DNA from: an uncultured Clostridia bacterium
GTDB taxonomy: Bacteria; Bacillota; Clostridia; Oscillospirales; Oscillospiraceae
DNA length: 64,000 nucleotides
NCBI GenBank assembly: GCA_947644595.1
Contig: CANSAE010000001.1
Span: 62,001 to 126,000, forward strand
Direction of reading: 5' to 3'
In this document: piece after piece, positions 22,335-31,448 of the stretch
Layout of the letters: each line of letters starts with the position of its first letter
Position numbering within the stretch: the first letter of the stretch is position 1
Program-made: the position numbers and the translations under genes
The notes under the pieces: model-generated
What the model was told of the DNA's origin: nothing
Databases searched by the model: none
What the model saw: the letters and a program-made list of their open reading frames with translations, nothing else

Positions 22335-24250
22335 GGACAAAACTCAACAATCGCGCTGAGTTTCAAGCAGTTCAAGCCAAGTATGAGGCAATTCACAACA
22401 GTGCCAACCGCAAGATTTTGGTCTGCTGTGGAAATGGCTGTGTGTCCAGCGGTTCTTTGAAGCTCTATGAAGAAATGAAAACGGCTGTAAAGGCTTCAGG
22501 GCTTAAGTGCGTTGTAGAACTAATGGAAGAACCGGAGAAGGATGCCGTAAATGTAAAGAAAACCGGCTGTATCGGTTTCTGTGAGATGGGGCCTCTGGTC
22601 AAGATTGAGCCGGAAGGCTGGCTCTATACCAAGGTTCAGATTTCCGACATTCCGGAGATCATTGAAAGTACGATCATGAAAGGGGAGTTCGTCAGCCGTC
22701 TGGCATACCGGAATTCCGGTATTCTGGCGAAAAAACAAAGCGAAATTCCTTTCTATAATAAACAGACTCGTCGGATGCTCAATTACTGCGGCAACATTGA
22801 CTGTGAAAGCATTGAGGATTACATTGGTATTGGCGGCTATTCTGCTGCGGTAAAAGCCATTTTTGATATGACTCCTGAGCAGGTAGTGGAGGAAGTTATT
22901 GAATCCGGCATCCGCGGTCGGGGCGGCGCTGGCTATCCCACGGGCAAAAAATGGAGCCAGGTGGCTGCCAATAAAAATGCGGATGTGAAATATATCGTCT
23001 GTAATGGTGACGAAGGGGACCCCGGTGCCTTTATGGACGGTTCCACGATGGAAGGAACGCCCCATAAAGTACTGGAAGGAATGATTATTGCCGGAATTGC
23101 CTGCGAGGCGGAGGAAGCATATATCTATGTGCGTGCAGAGTATCCTCTGTCTGTTTCCCGCCTGAGCATGGCCATCGAACAGGCGACTGAAATGGGACTG
23201 CTGGGCGATAATATCTTGGGAAGCGGCAAAAATTTCCACATTCATATCAACCAAGGTGCTGGCGCGTTTGTCTGTGGCGAGGGTTCGGCAATGACCAACT
23301 CCATCGAAGGCAACCGCGGCATGCCAAGAGCAAAGCTGTACCACCAGGTAGATGTTGGCCTGTACGGTAAGCCTACCTGCCTGAACAATGTGGAAACCTT
23401 TGCCAATATCCCTGATATTATCAACCATGGCGCGGCATGGTTCAAGTCAGTTGGTACAGAAGGGAGCACCGGCACGAAAGCATTTGCTTTGACCGGTAAT
23501 GTAAATAACACTGGCATCATCGAAGTGCCTATGGGCATTACGCTTCGTGAAGTTGTTGTTGGTATTGGCGGCGGTATCAAAAATTATCAGGACTTTAAGG
23601 CGGTACAAATCGGCGGACCTTCCGGCGGCTGCCTGACTTATGAGCATTTGGATCTTCCTCTGGACTTTGATAGCCTGAAGAGCGTAGGTGCCATCATTGG
23701 CTCCGGCGGTCTGGTGGTTATGGACGAGAACACCTGCATGGTAGACACAGCCCGTTTCTTCATGAATTTCATCTGTAAAGAGTCTTGCGGCAAATGTACA
23801 CCTTGCCGCGAAGGTACCACTCGTATGAAGCAGATCTTGGAAGATATCTGCAATGGCGAGGGTACAATGGAAGATTTGGACGAATTGGAAGAAATTGCCC
23901 GTATGATGGAGAAATCTTCCTTGTGCGGCTTGGGTAAGACCGCCGCAAACCCGGTTTTGTCCACTTTGGCGAACTTCCGCAATGAGTATGAGGAGCACAT
24001 CAGTGAAAAGCTCTGCCGAGCTGGTGTGTGCCAAAAGCTGAGCCAGAAAGTATATGCGATCAACGCAGCTACCTGTATCGGCTGCACAAAATGTGCCCGG
24101 AACTGCCCTGTGGAAGCAATCACCGGCCAGATCAAGACACCTCACGTGATTGATGCCAGCAAGTGTATCAAGTGCGGTACTTGTATGGAAGGATGCCCGG
24201 CCGGAGCGATTTATATCGAAAATGGCCGTAAGGGCAATGTGAAATACTGA
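22331..24250 (+). CDS. hydB: [FeFe]-hydrogenase complex subunit HydB (NuoF-like flavoprotein)
   Basis: HydB is the NAD(H)- and FMN-binding subunit of the HydABC complex. The 639-residue protein has an N-terminal [2Fe-2S] thioredoxin-like domain (CCGNGC near 32-37, TGCIGFCEMG near 79-86), the NuoF core with GRGGAGYPTGKKW near 195 (NADH/FMN glycine-rich loop) and CNGDEGDPGAFMD near 220, the [4Fe-4S] site ESCGKCTPCREGTTR near 485, and two C-terminal ferredoxin clusters (CIGCTKCARNCP and CIKCGTCMEGCP). This domain order is that of electron-bifurcating HydB, longer than plain NuoF. Confidence 0.94.
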   Translation: MRTKLNNRAEFQAVQAKYEAIHNSANRKILVCCGNGCVSSGSLKLYEEMKTAVKASGLKCVVELMEEPEKDAVNVKKTGCIGFCEMGPLVKIEPEGWLYTKVQISDIPEIIESTIMKGEFVSRLAYRNSGILAKKQSEIPFYNKQTRRMLNYCGNIDCESIEDYIGIGGYSAAVKAIFDMTPEQVVEEVIESGIRGRGGAGYPTGKKWSQVAANKNADVKYIVCNGDEGDPGAFMDGSTMEGTPHKVLEGMIIAGIACEAEEAYIYVRAEYPLSVSRLSMAIEQATEMGLLGDNILGSGKNFHIHINQGAGAFVCGEGSAMTNSIEGNRGMPRAKLYHQVDVGLYGKPTCLNNVETFANIPDIINHGAAWFKSVGTEGSTGTKAFALTGNVNNTGIIEVPMGITLREVVVGIGGGIKNYQDFKAVQIGGPSGGCLTYEHLDLPLDFDSLKSVGAIIGSGGLVVMDENTCMVDTARFFMNFICKESCGKCTPCREGTTRMKQILEDICNGEGTMEDLDELEEIARMMEKSSLCGLGKTAANPVLSTLANFRNEYEEHISEKLCRAGVCQKLSQKVYAINAATCIGCTKCARNCPVEAITGQIKTPHVIDASKCIKCGTCMEGCPAGAIYIENGRKGNVKY

Positions 24251-24266
24251 TTGAGAGGTGTAAAGA

Positions 24267-25988
24267 ATGGCTCGAGAAAAAAATCAGTCCAATGACCTGA
24301 AGGTCATGACCATTGATAATGTGGAATGCGCTATCAACGGAGAGCGGAATGTGCTTGAGGTCGCACGCCACAACGGCATTGACATTCCTTCCCTCTGCTA
24401 CTGTGAGAATCTGTCTATTTACGGTGGCTGCCGCATCTGCATTGTGGAAGACGATAAAGGAAAAATCGATTCAGCCTGCTCTCTGAAACCCAGAGCCGGT
24501 GCTAAGATTAATACGAATACGCCCCGTATCCAGCGCTACCGGAAAATGATCCTCCAGTTGATGCTGGGAAGTCACCGTACCGACTGTGCCACCTGCGAGA
24601 TGAGTGAAAGCTGCAAGCTGCAGGCTTACTGCCGCCGCTATCACGTAGATATGGAGCGCTTCGGCAAGAATTACTCTGATATGCCCATTGATGACAGTTC
24701 TGCGTGCATTGTTCGCGATCCGTCTAAATGCATTCTGTGCGGGCTGTGCGTCCGGATGTGTGACGAGATCCAAAATATTCATGCCATTGATTTCTGCCAC
24801 CGTGGTAAGCGTACATATATCGCACCGGGCTATAACGACAATATTGCTTCTTCCAAATGTGTTGGTTGCGGCCAGTGCGCGGCAGTGTGCCCCACCGGTG
24901 CTTTGACAGTGAAGAATGAGACTGAGAAAATGTGGCACATGATCCAAGATCTCAACCGTAAGGTGGTCGTGCAGTTTGCGCCTTCCGTGCGTGTGGGCTT
25001 GGCAGAACAGTTTGGGATGCCTGCGAATGAACCGGTTACCGGTAAACTGGTCACTGCACTGAAGCGTCTGGGCGTGGATGTCGTATATGACACTAATCTT
25101 ACTGCAGATTTGACCATTATGGAAGAGTCTGCGGAGTTTATGGAAAAGCTGAACAGCGGTGCCAAACTGCCGATGTTTACATCCTGCTGCCCCGGCTGGA
25201 TCCAGCATGTGGAGAAGGTCCACCCCCATCTGATGCCTCAGGTGTCCACTTGCGGCAGTCCTATGGAGATGATGGGAGCTCTGATCCGCAACCAATTCAA
25301 GAATGAGGATGTTTACTCTGTGGCTATCATGCCGTGTACAGCAAAGAAATTTGAGGCCTCCCGTCCTGAACTGGAAAAAGACGGAAAGCGCTTGGTGGAT
25401 TTGGTTCTGACGACACAGGAGTTGGGCCGGATGATTAAGGAGGCGGGTATCGACTTTGCAAAGCTGCCGGATTCCAAGCCTGACTCGCCTCTGGGCGATT
25501 ATACCGGCGCTGGCGTCATTTTTGGCGTGACCGGTGGTGTAACGGAAGCAGTTATCCGGCGCGTTTTGGGCGATGCATCTCCTGACACGCTTCAGACCAT
25601 TGCTGAGTGCGGCGTTCGTGGACTGGATGGTATCAAGGCGTTTGACGTCTCTGCCGGCGATTTGAAGCTTCGGATTGGCGTGGCAAATGGACTGGGCAAC
25701 GCAGATAAGCTCATCAAACTAGTAGAAAGCGGCCAAGAGCACTTTGACTTCATTGAAGTTATGGCCTGTCCTAATGGCTGCATCGGTGGCGGTGGGCAGC
25801 CCCCAGCTATGCAGGAACGGAAAGAAGAACGCTTTGCAGCGATTTTCAAGGAAGATGAAGCCTGTGAACTCCGTATCCCGCAGCAAAATCCTGCACTGGA
25901 CTATGTCTATGCCAACCTTTTGAACAACGATCCGCACCATTACCTGCATATCATTTATCCTGACCACGGCGACGTGCATCACGAATAA
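24267..25988 (+). CDS. hydA: [FeFe]-hydrogenase catalytic subunit HydA
   Basis: HydA reduces protons or oxidises H2 at the H-cluster. The 573-residue protein has an N-terminal [2Fe-2S] domain (C44, C55, C58, C71), a His-ligated [4Fe-4S] site (H103, C107, C110, C116), two ferredoxin clusters (C155-C165, C198-C208), and the catalytic domain with L1 TSCCPGW (305-311), L2 MPCTAKKFE (355-363) and L3 MACPNGCIGGGGQP (499-512). By comparison with C. pasteurianum CpI, the proton-path residues E, E, S and C align to E287, E290, S327 and C307. The segment after L1 reads STCGSP where CpI has SSAKSP. With HydB and HydC it should couple H2 to NADH plus reduced ferredoxin. Maturases HydE, F and G are not in the window. 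Confidence 0.95.
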   Translation: MAREKNQSNDLKVMTIDNVECAINGERNVLEVARHNGIDIPSLCYCENLSIYGGCRICIVEDDKGKIDSACSLKPRAGAKINTNTPRIQRYRKMILQLMLGSHRTDCATCEMSESCKLQAYCRRYHVDMERFGKNYSDMPIDDSSACIVRDPSKCILCGLCVRMCDEIQNIHAIDFCHRGKRTYIAPGYNDNIASSKCVGCGQCAAVCPTGALTVKNETEKMWHMIQDLNRKVVVQFAPSVRVGLAEQFGMPANEPVTGKLVTALKRLGVDVVYDTNLTADLTIMEESAEFMEKLNSGAKLPMFTSCCPGWIQHVEKVHPHLMPQVSTCGSPMEMMGALIRNQFKNEDVYSVAIMPCTAKKFEASRPELEKDGKRLVDLVLTTQELGRMIKEAGIDFAKLPDSKPDSPLGDYTGAGVIFGVTGGVTEAVIRRVLGDASPDTLQTIAECGVRGLDGIKAFDVSAGDLKLRIGVANGLGNADKLIKLVESGQEHFDFIEVMACPNGCIGGGGQPPAMQERKEERFAAIFKEDEACELRIPQQNPALDYVYANLLNNDPHHYLHIIYPDHGDVHHE

Positions 25989-26000
25989 AACATAAAACAT

Positions 26001-26036
26001 AAAACACTGGGTAATCAAAGTTACCCGGTGTTTTTT
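26001..26036 (+). terminator. Terminator after hydCBA
   Basis: A 14-bp stem with one wobble (aaaacactgggtaa / ttacccggtgtttt) and a 6-nt loop is followed by TTTTTTC. It lies 13 bp after the hydA stop. Confidence 0.9.
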
Positions 26037-26239
26037 CTGCAGCGGTTAAAACAAGGTAAAAATATGAGATACGACCAATAAGGCGAACGTGAAATGAAGA
26101 TAAAAGACGTTTATCAGAAATCTGCATATGCACTATGTTGATGGTATGGATTCGTGGAATCGGAGCAAGAATCGTTTGCTGGACAATCCTTAGCTTTTAT
26201 GATAAAATAGCTTTAACTTTAAAAAAGAGAGGTACTGAT

Positions 26240-27358
26240 ATGGTAGCTTCCAAGGTTTATTATACCACTATGCGCGTACAAATGGGCGATACACTGTTGA
26301 TGAAGTTAGAACGTCTCTTGAATGCCGCGGGAATGGACAGCATCGGCTTTACGGACAAGTTTGTTGCGATCAAGATTCATTTCGGCGAACCGGGCAACAT
26401 GGCGTATATTCGTCCCAACTATGCCAAGACGGTGGCAGATTTCATTAAGGCTCATGGCGGACGGCCGTTTCTCACGGATTGCAATACCTTGTACGTGGGC
26501 GGTCGGAAACATGCTCTGGAACATTTGGACAGCGCCTATGGCAATGGCTTTACGCCGCTGACCACCGGATGCCATGCCATTATTGCCGACGGACTGAAGG
26601 GTACGGATGAAACTTATGTCCCTGTCGTTGGTGGAGAATACGTCAAGGAAGCGAAAATCGGTACTGCGGTTATGGATGCCGATATTGTTGTTTCGTTGAA
26701 CCATTTCAAAGGCCATGAAATGACAGGTTTCGGCGGTGCCTTAAAAAATCTGGGCATGGGCTGCGGCTCACGGGCTGGTAAAATGGAGATGCACGCATCC
26801 AGCAAGCCTCAATGCAATCAGGAAAAATGTATTGGATGTGGCGCGTGCCAGCGTATCTGTGCCCACGGAGCTCCCATCATGACGGATCGAAAAATCACCA
26901 TTGACCACAACAAATGCGTTGGTTGCGGGCGATGCATTGGCGTATGTCCAAGGGATGCCATTCGTCCGGGGGTATATCATAGTAATGATATTTTGAACTG
27001 CAAAATCGCTGAATATGCTAAGGCTGTTGTGGATGGGCGTCCCAATTTCCATATCAATTTAGTGATGGACATCTCTCCTTTCTGTGACTGCCATGCGGAA
27101 AATGATGTCCCGATTGTTCCCAATGTTGGGATGTTTGCATCCTTTGACCCTGTGGCATTAGACGTAGCCTGTGCAGATGCAGTAAACAAAATGCCGGCAA
27201 ATATGGGGAGCGTCTTGGACGACCGTATCCATGCCCATGAGGAAGGCCGGGACCATTTCCATACGGCGAACCCGAATTCCAACTGGCGTTCCTGTGTAGA
27301 ACATGCAGAAAAGCTGGGAATTGGGATTCAGGACTATGAACTTATAGAAGTGAAATAA
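26240..27358 (+). CDS. DUF362 protein with two [4Fe-4S] ferredoxin motifs
   Basis: The 372-residue protein combines a DUF362 domain (VAIKIHFGEPGNMAYIRP, LTDCNTLYVGGRKHA, VVSLNHFKGHEMTGFGGALKN) with an inserted bacterial ferredoxin domain carrying CIGCGACQRIC (near 197) and CVGCGRCIGVCP (near 226). Such proteins are common in anaerobes and probably pass electrons, but no reaction is established. The ATG at 26240 has agagagg before it. It follows hydA after a terminator and about 200 bp, so it is a separate unit, though its place next to the hydrogenase is suggestive. Confidence 0.88.
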   Translation: MVASKVYYTTMRVQMGDTLLMKLERLLNAAGMDSIGFTDKFVAIKIHFGEPGNMAYIRPNYAKTVADFIKAHGGRPFLTDCNTLYVGGRKHALEHLDSAYGNGFTPLTTGCHAIIADGLKGTDETYVPVVGGEYVKEAKIGTAVMDADIVVSLNHFKGHEMTGFGGALKNLGMGCGSRAGKMEMHASSKPQCNQEKCIGCGACQRICAHGAPIMTDRKITIDHNKCVGCGRCIGVCPRDAIRPGVYHSNDILNCKIAEYAKAVVDGRPNFHINLVMDISPFCDCHAENDVPIVPNVGMFASFDPVALDVACADAVNKMPANMGSVLDDRIHAHEEGRDHFHTANPNSNWRSCVEHAEKLGIGIQDYELIEVK

Positions 27359-27363
27359 GGCAC

Positions 27364-27396
27364 AAAAATCCCCCTGACGAAGCAGGGGGATTTTTT
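27364..27396. terminator. Bidirectional terminator between the DUF362 gene and YbaK-type gene
   Basis: A strong stem (aaaaatccccctg / cagggggattttt) with a 6-nt loop and T6 after it serves the DUF362 gene (+) and, on the minus strand, the convergent YbaK-type gene ending at 27401. Confidence 0.88.
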
Positions 27397-27400
27397 CCTA

Positions 27401-27880
27401 TTATTCTGTCATTGCCGGAAGCTTGCAAACATCAATCCAGCATTTTGCGCCTGAAAAACGATACAGCTCATCAATGGTCAATTCAATAGCGCTGTTTCCT
27501 GTCCCAACGGCAGGAAAGACGGTCTCAAAGCGTTTCAGGCTCTCATCCAGATAGACATCTATGCCATCATTCACACCGAAAGGACACACACCGCCTACTG
27601 GGTGGCCGATTTCTTCCAGAACCTCCTCTGGGGAAGGCATGGTAGCCTTTTTGTGAAATTGTGCTTTGAATTTTGGGTTATCGATACGCGCATCGCCGGC
27701 TGCAACAATCAGAATGCAGCCCTCGTCCAGCTTGAACGACAGGGTTTTGGCAATGCGAGCACCCTCCACGCCAAGGGCCTGCGCAGCCAATTCCACCGTG
27801 GCACTGGAGACCTCAAATTCCTGAATACGGTCCGCTACGCCGAATTGTTCCAAATGGGCCCGTGCCCGTTCCATAGACAT
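27401..27880 (-). CDS. YbaK/ProX-family aminoacyl-tRNA deacylase-like protein
   Basis: The 159-residue protein matches the YbaK/EbsC/ProX editing-domain family, which hydrolyses mischarged tRNAs such as Cys- or Ala-tRNA-Pro. Visible are ARIAKTLSFKLDEGCILIVAAGD with the key lysine near 45, NPKFKAQFHKKATM near 70, and HPVGGVCPFGV near 97 (the G-G-V-C-P-F core). It starts at 27880 after an aggggga site; a much longer in-frame reading upstream covers the Gly-rich end of the neighbouring gene on another frame and is spurious. It is the last gene of the xpaC-telA-lemA-TPM run, 22 bp after the TPM gene. Confidence 0.9.
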   Translation of the reverse strand: MSMERARAHLEQFGVADRIQEFEVSSATVELAAQALGVEGARIAKTLSFKLDEGCILIVAAGDARIDNPKFKAQFHKKATMPSPEEVLEEIGHPVGGVCPFGVNDGIDVYLDESLKRFETVFPAVGTGNSAIELTIDELYRFSGAKCWIDVCKLPAMTE

Positions 27881-27902
27881 ATCTTTTGTTCCCCCTGTTC
27901 TT

Positions 27903-28772
27903 TTATCTGCGTCCGCCGAAGCCGCCGGAGAATCCACCGCCGCCGTGTCCCATGCCGCCTCCACGGAAGCCTCCACTGCTGCCGAAACCGCCGAATCCAC
28001 CGGGCGGGGGAGGGGGCGGACCGCCGCGCGGGCCTCTGGGGCCTCTCGGACCACGGTCATTGCACATCATCCAAAGCATCCACATGGGAATGTGATTCGT
28101 GCCACGAACCCTGCCACGTGCAACTGCGCGGGTGTAGGAATTGAGTACAATGACAAGGACGACACAAATTACACACAACAGCACGATCATTGCCAGCAGA
28201 TAGGAATCTGCAGAAACACCTCCCGGCGCGGGAGAAGATCCCCCCATGTTTTGCGTCAAGGCCGCGTCGTATTCATCCTCGTACCAGTTCATCAGACGGT
28301 CAAAAATAGACGTGACCGCTTTTTCATACTGGCCCTTATCAACATAATTCCAAAAGTAATTGTCCAGTAATTCGTTGGAAATCCGATTGGTAAATTTGTG
28401 GGAGATACCGTCGCCTGTAACGATGCCGCCCCGCGCCTCCTCTGTGACAAGTAGGAGCAACATCCCGTTGTTTTCATCGGCAGGGCCCACATGCCAGTCA
28501 TTAAATAATTGCCGGGCATACTCATCTGCATAATAATTATCCGGTAGGTAGTCAATGGTGACTACCACAATTTGGGCACCTTCACAGCTCTGTTCCAGCA
28601 TGGCGTTGGCGTCAATAATGTCCTGCTCTACATCTGGGGACAGAACATTAGCGTAGTCTGCGACATAGTAGCTATCCGACTGTTCCACAAGGGCATTGGC
28701 CGGCGCAAGAAGGATGCCTGCCGTCATAAGGACGGCAAGCATCAAAACAATGTTTTTTTTCATAAATCTCAT
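27903..28772 (-). CDS. TPM-domain (YgcG-like) membrane protein with Gly-rich tail
   Basis: The 289-residue protein has a signal peptide (about 1-28), an extracytoplasmic TPM domain (YVADYANVLSPDVEQDI, VVTIDYLPD, NNGMLLLLVTEEA, GDGISHKF), a membrane segment near 193-215 (LLAMIVLLCVICVVLVIVL), and a cytoplasmic tail of Arg-Gly-Pro repeats, six prolines and many Gly (RGPRGPRGPRGG, GHGGGGFSGGFGG). TPM proteins are linked to photosystem repair in plants and to stress at the membrane in bacteria; function here is unproved. Its ATG directly follows the lemA-type stop codon with ggag in front. Confidence 0.88.
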   Translation of the reverse strand: MRFMKKNIVLMLAVLMTAGILLAPANALVEQSDSYYVADYANVLSPDVEQDIIDANAMLEQSCEGAQIVVVTIDYLPDNYYADEYARQLFNDWHVGPADENNGMLLLLVTEEARGGIVTGDGISHKFTNRISNELLDNYFWNYVDKGQYEKAVTSIFDRLMNWYEDEYDAALTQNMGGSSPAPGGVSADSYLLAMIVLLCVICVVLVIVLNSYTRAVARGRVRGTNHIPMWMLWMMCNDRGPRGPRGPRGGPPPPPPGGFGGFGSSGGFRGGGMGHGGGGFSGGFGGRR

Positions 28773-29504
28773 TTAATGCTCCAGTGCGTCATCCAGCGCA
28801 TCATGAACTGTCTGGTTTACATAATCAGTTATTCCATCTACAAAATTGCCGATGGTCTCATCCAGGTCCGGCGCGTCTGGCATTTCAAGAGGGTCTGGTG
28901 CTTCGGGTACATCCGGCACCTCAGAACGGGCAGAACCTTCCACAAAATCAGTGCTGACCGGGCCGAAGTATTCCGCTGGCTCAATGTCAAAGGTGCTTGC
29001 AAACATGTCAGCGGGAAAGCGGTGAAATGTGCTTTGATTAAATGCCCGAGCACGGTCATTATAGTCGTTGGCAGCGCTTTCCAACGCCCGCTGAGCGCCG
29101 TTGAAGGTATTTTGATAGGACTCAATGGCACGGCGGTCCTCATCGGACAACTCTATATTCAGCAGCTTTTGGTACAGTGCCTGAAATGCAGGTTCCAACT
29201 CCTCATTTGCTTCGTACATGTCTTCCAAATCATCAACAATAGCGTCTGACATTTCCTTATGGGCAAAGCGGAGCGTTTCCGTTTCCGACACAAGTTCCGG
29301 ATAATCCAGCGCAATAGAAACAAGATTTCCGGCAGCATCGTTGCGCTCGTTCAAGCGATTCCAAATACCTTTCCAGTCGTATATGGTATCCTCAATCTCG
29401 GAAACCTTACTTTCCAACTGTTTTTGCGCTACCACAGGCGTCAAGCCAAAGACAACGGCTAGAAGCAGTACGGTAGCCAATAACCGGTTTTTGAAAAAAT
29501 TCAT
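28773..29504 (-). CDS. lemA: LemA-family protein
   Basis: The 243-residue protein has one N-terminal hydrophobic segment (LLATVLLLAVVFGLTPVVA), a helical-bundle domain with the LemA hallmark NDRARAFNQSTFHRFPADMF near 150, and an acidic proline-rich C-terminal part (DVPEAPDPLEMPDAPD). LemA proteins are membrane-anchored helical proteins of unclear role, often next to TPM proteins, as here (stop and start codons abut). Longer than the usual about 185-residue LemA because of the acidic tail. Confidence 0.85.
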   Translation of the reverse strand: MNFFKNRLLATVLLLAVVFGLTPVVAQKQLESKVSEIEDTIYDWKGIWNRLNERNDAAGNLVSIALDYPELVSETETLRFAHKEMSDAIVDDLEDMYEANEELEPAFQALYQKLLNIELSDEDRRAIESYQNTFNGAQRALESAANDYNDRARAFNQSTFHRFPADMFASTFDIEPAEYFGPVSTDFVEGSARSEVPDVPEAPDPLEMPDAPDLDETIGNFVDGITDYVNQTVHDALDDALEH

Positions 29505-29525
29505 AGAATTTCCTTTCGGCGGAGC

Positions 29526-30689
29526 TTATCCGCGCAGTTCCAGCAGCTTTTGCTTTAGTTCGCCCTCAATGCGGCCCAATTCCTCTTCGGCCGCGGCACG
29601 CTTTGCCCGGCCGTCCTCCTGAATCTGGCGGACTTCTTCAAGCGATGCAATCAGCTCCTGATTGGTTTTCTTCAGAGTCTCTATTTCCACGATGCCACGC
29701 TCAGCTTCCTTAGCGATGGCAACACTGCCCTGATGGAGGGCTTCTGCATTCTTTTTCAGCAGCTCGTTGGTGACATCGGAAACTTCCCGTTGTGCCTCCA
29801 TAGCCTGTTTGGAATGATGCATGGTCAAAGCCATGACCATTTGGCTCTTCCACAGGGGAATGGTATTTACCAGCGAGGTTTGGATTTTCTCTGCCATAAT
29901 TGTATCATTGTTCTGAATCATGCGAATTTGCGGCGCCATTTGCAGAGAAATAATGCGGGTGAGTTCCAGATCGTACAGGCGTTTTTCAAAACGACCGATC
30001 ATATTTGCGAAATCGTTTGCGGCCTGTGCGTCTTCAGGCAGGCCTGTTTCTTCAGCCTTTGCTTTGAGCTTTGGCAGTTCGACTTCCCGAAGCTCTTCCG
30101 CCCGAATTTTACCTGCCAAAATGTACATGGTCAGTTCCTTATAATAAGCCTGATTTTTCTCGTACATTTTATCCAGCATAGCCACATCTTTGAGAAGTGT
30201 GCGTTCATGGGCAGACAGGGAATTGGCGATCTTGTCCACATTCACTTCTGCCTTGTCATACTGCGCTTTCAGGCTGTCGATGCTGGCTTTGGCTTTTTTG
30301 AAAATGCTGAGGAAGCCCTTTTTCTCTTCCTGCCCATCAAAGTCCATGCTTTTAAGTTGGACAACCAAATCAGCAAGCATTTCCCCGGTTTCGCCCAAGT
30401 CCTTCGTGCGTACGGAATTCAGAGCAGCTCCGGAAAATTCAGAAATATTTTTCTGTGCTGCGGCACCATACGCCATGATCTGCTCACTGTTTGTCACATC
30501 AATGGTAGACGCAAACTGCTTGATTGCAGCTTGCTCGGCCTCAGAGAATTTGCGCAGTTCCAATTTTTCTACCGGAACTTCCACTTCTTCCACTTCGGGA
30601 ATTTCTGCGGCGGTAGGGAACTCGGCAGCGGCCGCGTCTGCCGCAGCATTGGGGTCCAGAGTCAGGTTGGGGATATATTCATCACTCAT
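29526..30689 (-). CDS. telA: TelA/KlaA toxic-anion-resistance family protein
   Basis: The 387-residue, almost wholly helical soluble protein matches the TelA family (COG3853), named from tellurite-resistance plasmids and linked to resistance to nisin, cell-wall antibiotics and other envelope stress. Recognisable are FLSIFKKAKASIDSLKAQYD near 125, LLKDVAMLDKMYEKNQAYYK near 165, SLQMAPQIRMIQNNDTIMAE near 255 and NTIPLWKSQMVMALTM near 280. The N-terminal 45 residues are Ala/Glu-rich and low-complexity. It lies 3 bp after xpaC, a pairing typical of Firmicutes. Confidence 0.92.
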   Translation of the reverse strand: MSDEYIPNLTLDPNAAADAAAAEFPTAAEIPEVEEVEVPVEKLELRKFSEAEQAAIKQFASTIDVTNSEQIMAYGAAAQKNISEFSGAALNSVRTKDLGETGEMLADLVVQLKSMDFDGQEEKKGFLSIFKKAKASIDSLKAQYDKAEVNVDKIANSLSAHERTLLKDVAMLDKMYEKNQAYYKELTMYILAGKIRAEELREVELPKLKAKAEETGLPEDAQAANDFANMIGRFEKRLYDLELTRIISLQMAPQIRMIQNNDTIMAEKIQTSLVNTIPLWKSQMVMALTMHHSKQAMEAQREVSDVTNELLKKNAEALHQGSVAIAKEAERGIVEIETLKKTNQELIASLEEVRQIQEDGRAKRAAAEEELGRIEGELKQKLLELRG

Positions 30690-30692
30690 GTT

Positions 30693-31415
30693 TTATCGTC
30701 CTTTCGTTTCGTGTAGTCTAAAATCATATTCACTTCCGCCGGAAAGACCTTCCCGCCGGAGCATAGTATTCATAACATCAATATCGGTTTCAATATCCAA
30801 CGCCTGATTGGCGAACAGAGAATCCAATTGTTTCTTAAAAGCCTCAATGGCTGTATCCAGCATTTCCAAAATATTTTTCTTTGTACTGTCGATGTTCTCG
30901 CCTTCGATTCCCTGGGAATCCATGCGGTCATAGGCGTTAAGCAACTTAATTGTGGTAGGTAAATAATAATCAAGGAACTTTCTGATCTGCGGAACGTCAG
31001 AAGGATCATGAATCGCGTCCTGTACAATTTTGTCAGAAACACGCATAAGCTCATTGATTTTGCGCTTGATATCAGCATTGTCAATAGATGCGTACAGCCG
31101 TCCCATCTCTGCCATGGCCAGGTTGCCGTCTTTGATGATGGAATCGACTTCCGGCCCGTAAGTCGTAGCGGGAGCAGAAGTCTCTACTGTCTGTGTGTAG
31201 GGAATGTAGTCGGCCTTATGATTTCTTTCCTTGCCATCGAACAATCGACCAATCAGCTGATTGATAATCTTTGCGCCGGCAAAGGTAAGCAGTGCCGCAC
31301 CAAGCCAGCCGCCTATAGTGTACATTGGCATAGGACCGATACACATCAGCCAAATGATTAAGGCAGTATAGATACCTCTGGCAGACTTTTGTTTCTTTTC
31401 TTTTCGTCTTGACAC
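30693..31415 (-). CDS. xpaC: XpaC-like protein (5-bromo-4-chloroindolyl phosphate hydrolysis protein family)
   Basis: The 240-residue protein has two membrane segments at about 17-48 (IYTALIIWLMCIGPM, GGWLGAALLTFAGA) and a cytoplasmic helical XpaC domain (IDNADIKRKINELMRVSDKI, FLDYYLPTTIKLLNAYDRMD, ILEMLDTAIEAFKKQLDSLF). The family name comes from an indirect phenotype in Bacillus; no hydrolase motif is visible. Translation starts at GTG (31415) with ggaggt 8 nt upstream. First gene of the xpaC-telA-lemA-TPM-ybaK-type operon. Confidence 0.9.
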   Translation of the reverse strand: MSRRKEKKQKSARGIYTALIIWLMCIGPMPMYTIGGWLGAALLTFAGAKIINQLIGRLFDGKERNHKADYIPYTQTVETSAPATTYGPEVDSIIKDGNLAMAEMGRLYASIDNADIKRKINELMRVSDKIVQDAIHDPSDVPQIRKFLDYYLPTTIKLLNAYDRMDSQGIEGENIDSTKKNILEMLDTAIEAFKKQLDSLFANQALDIETDIDVMNTMLRREGLSGGSEYDFRLHETKGR

Positions 31416-31448
31416 CGTGTTACCTCCGATGTATTTGGATATTTAGTT

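Noticed and set aside
27886..28095. A proline-rich open frame (PPKPPENPPPPCP) on the plus strand.
   Set aside because: It is the complement of the Gly-rich tail codons of the TPM protein; no start signal.
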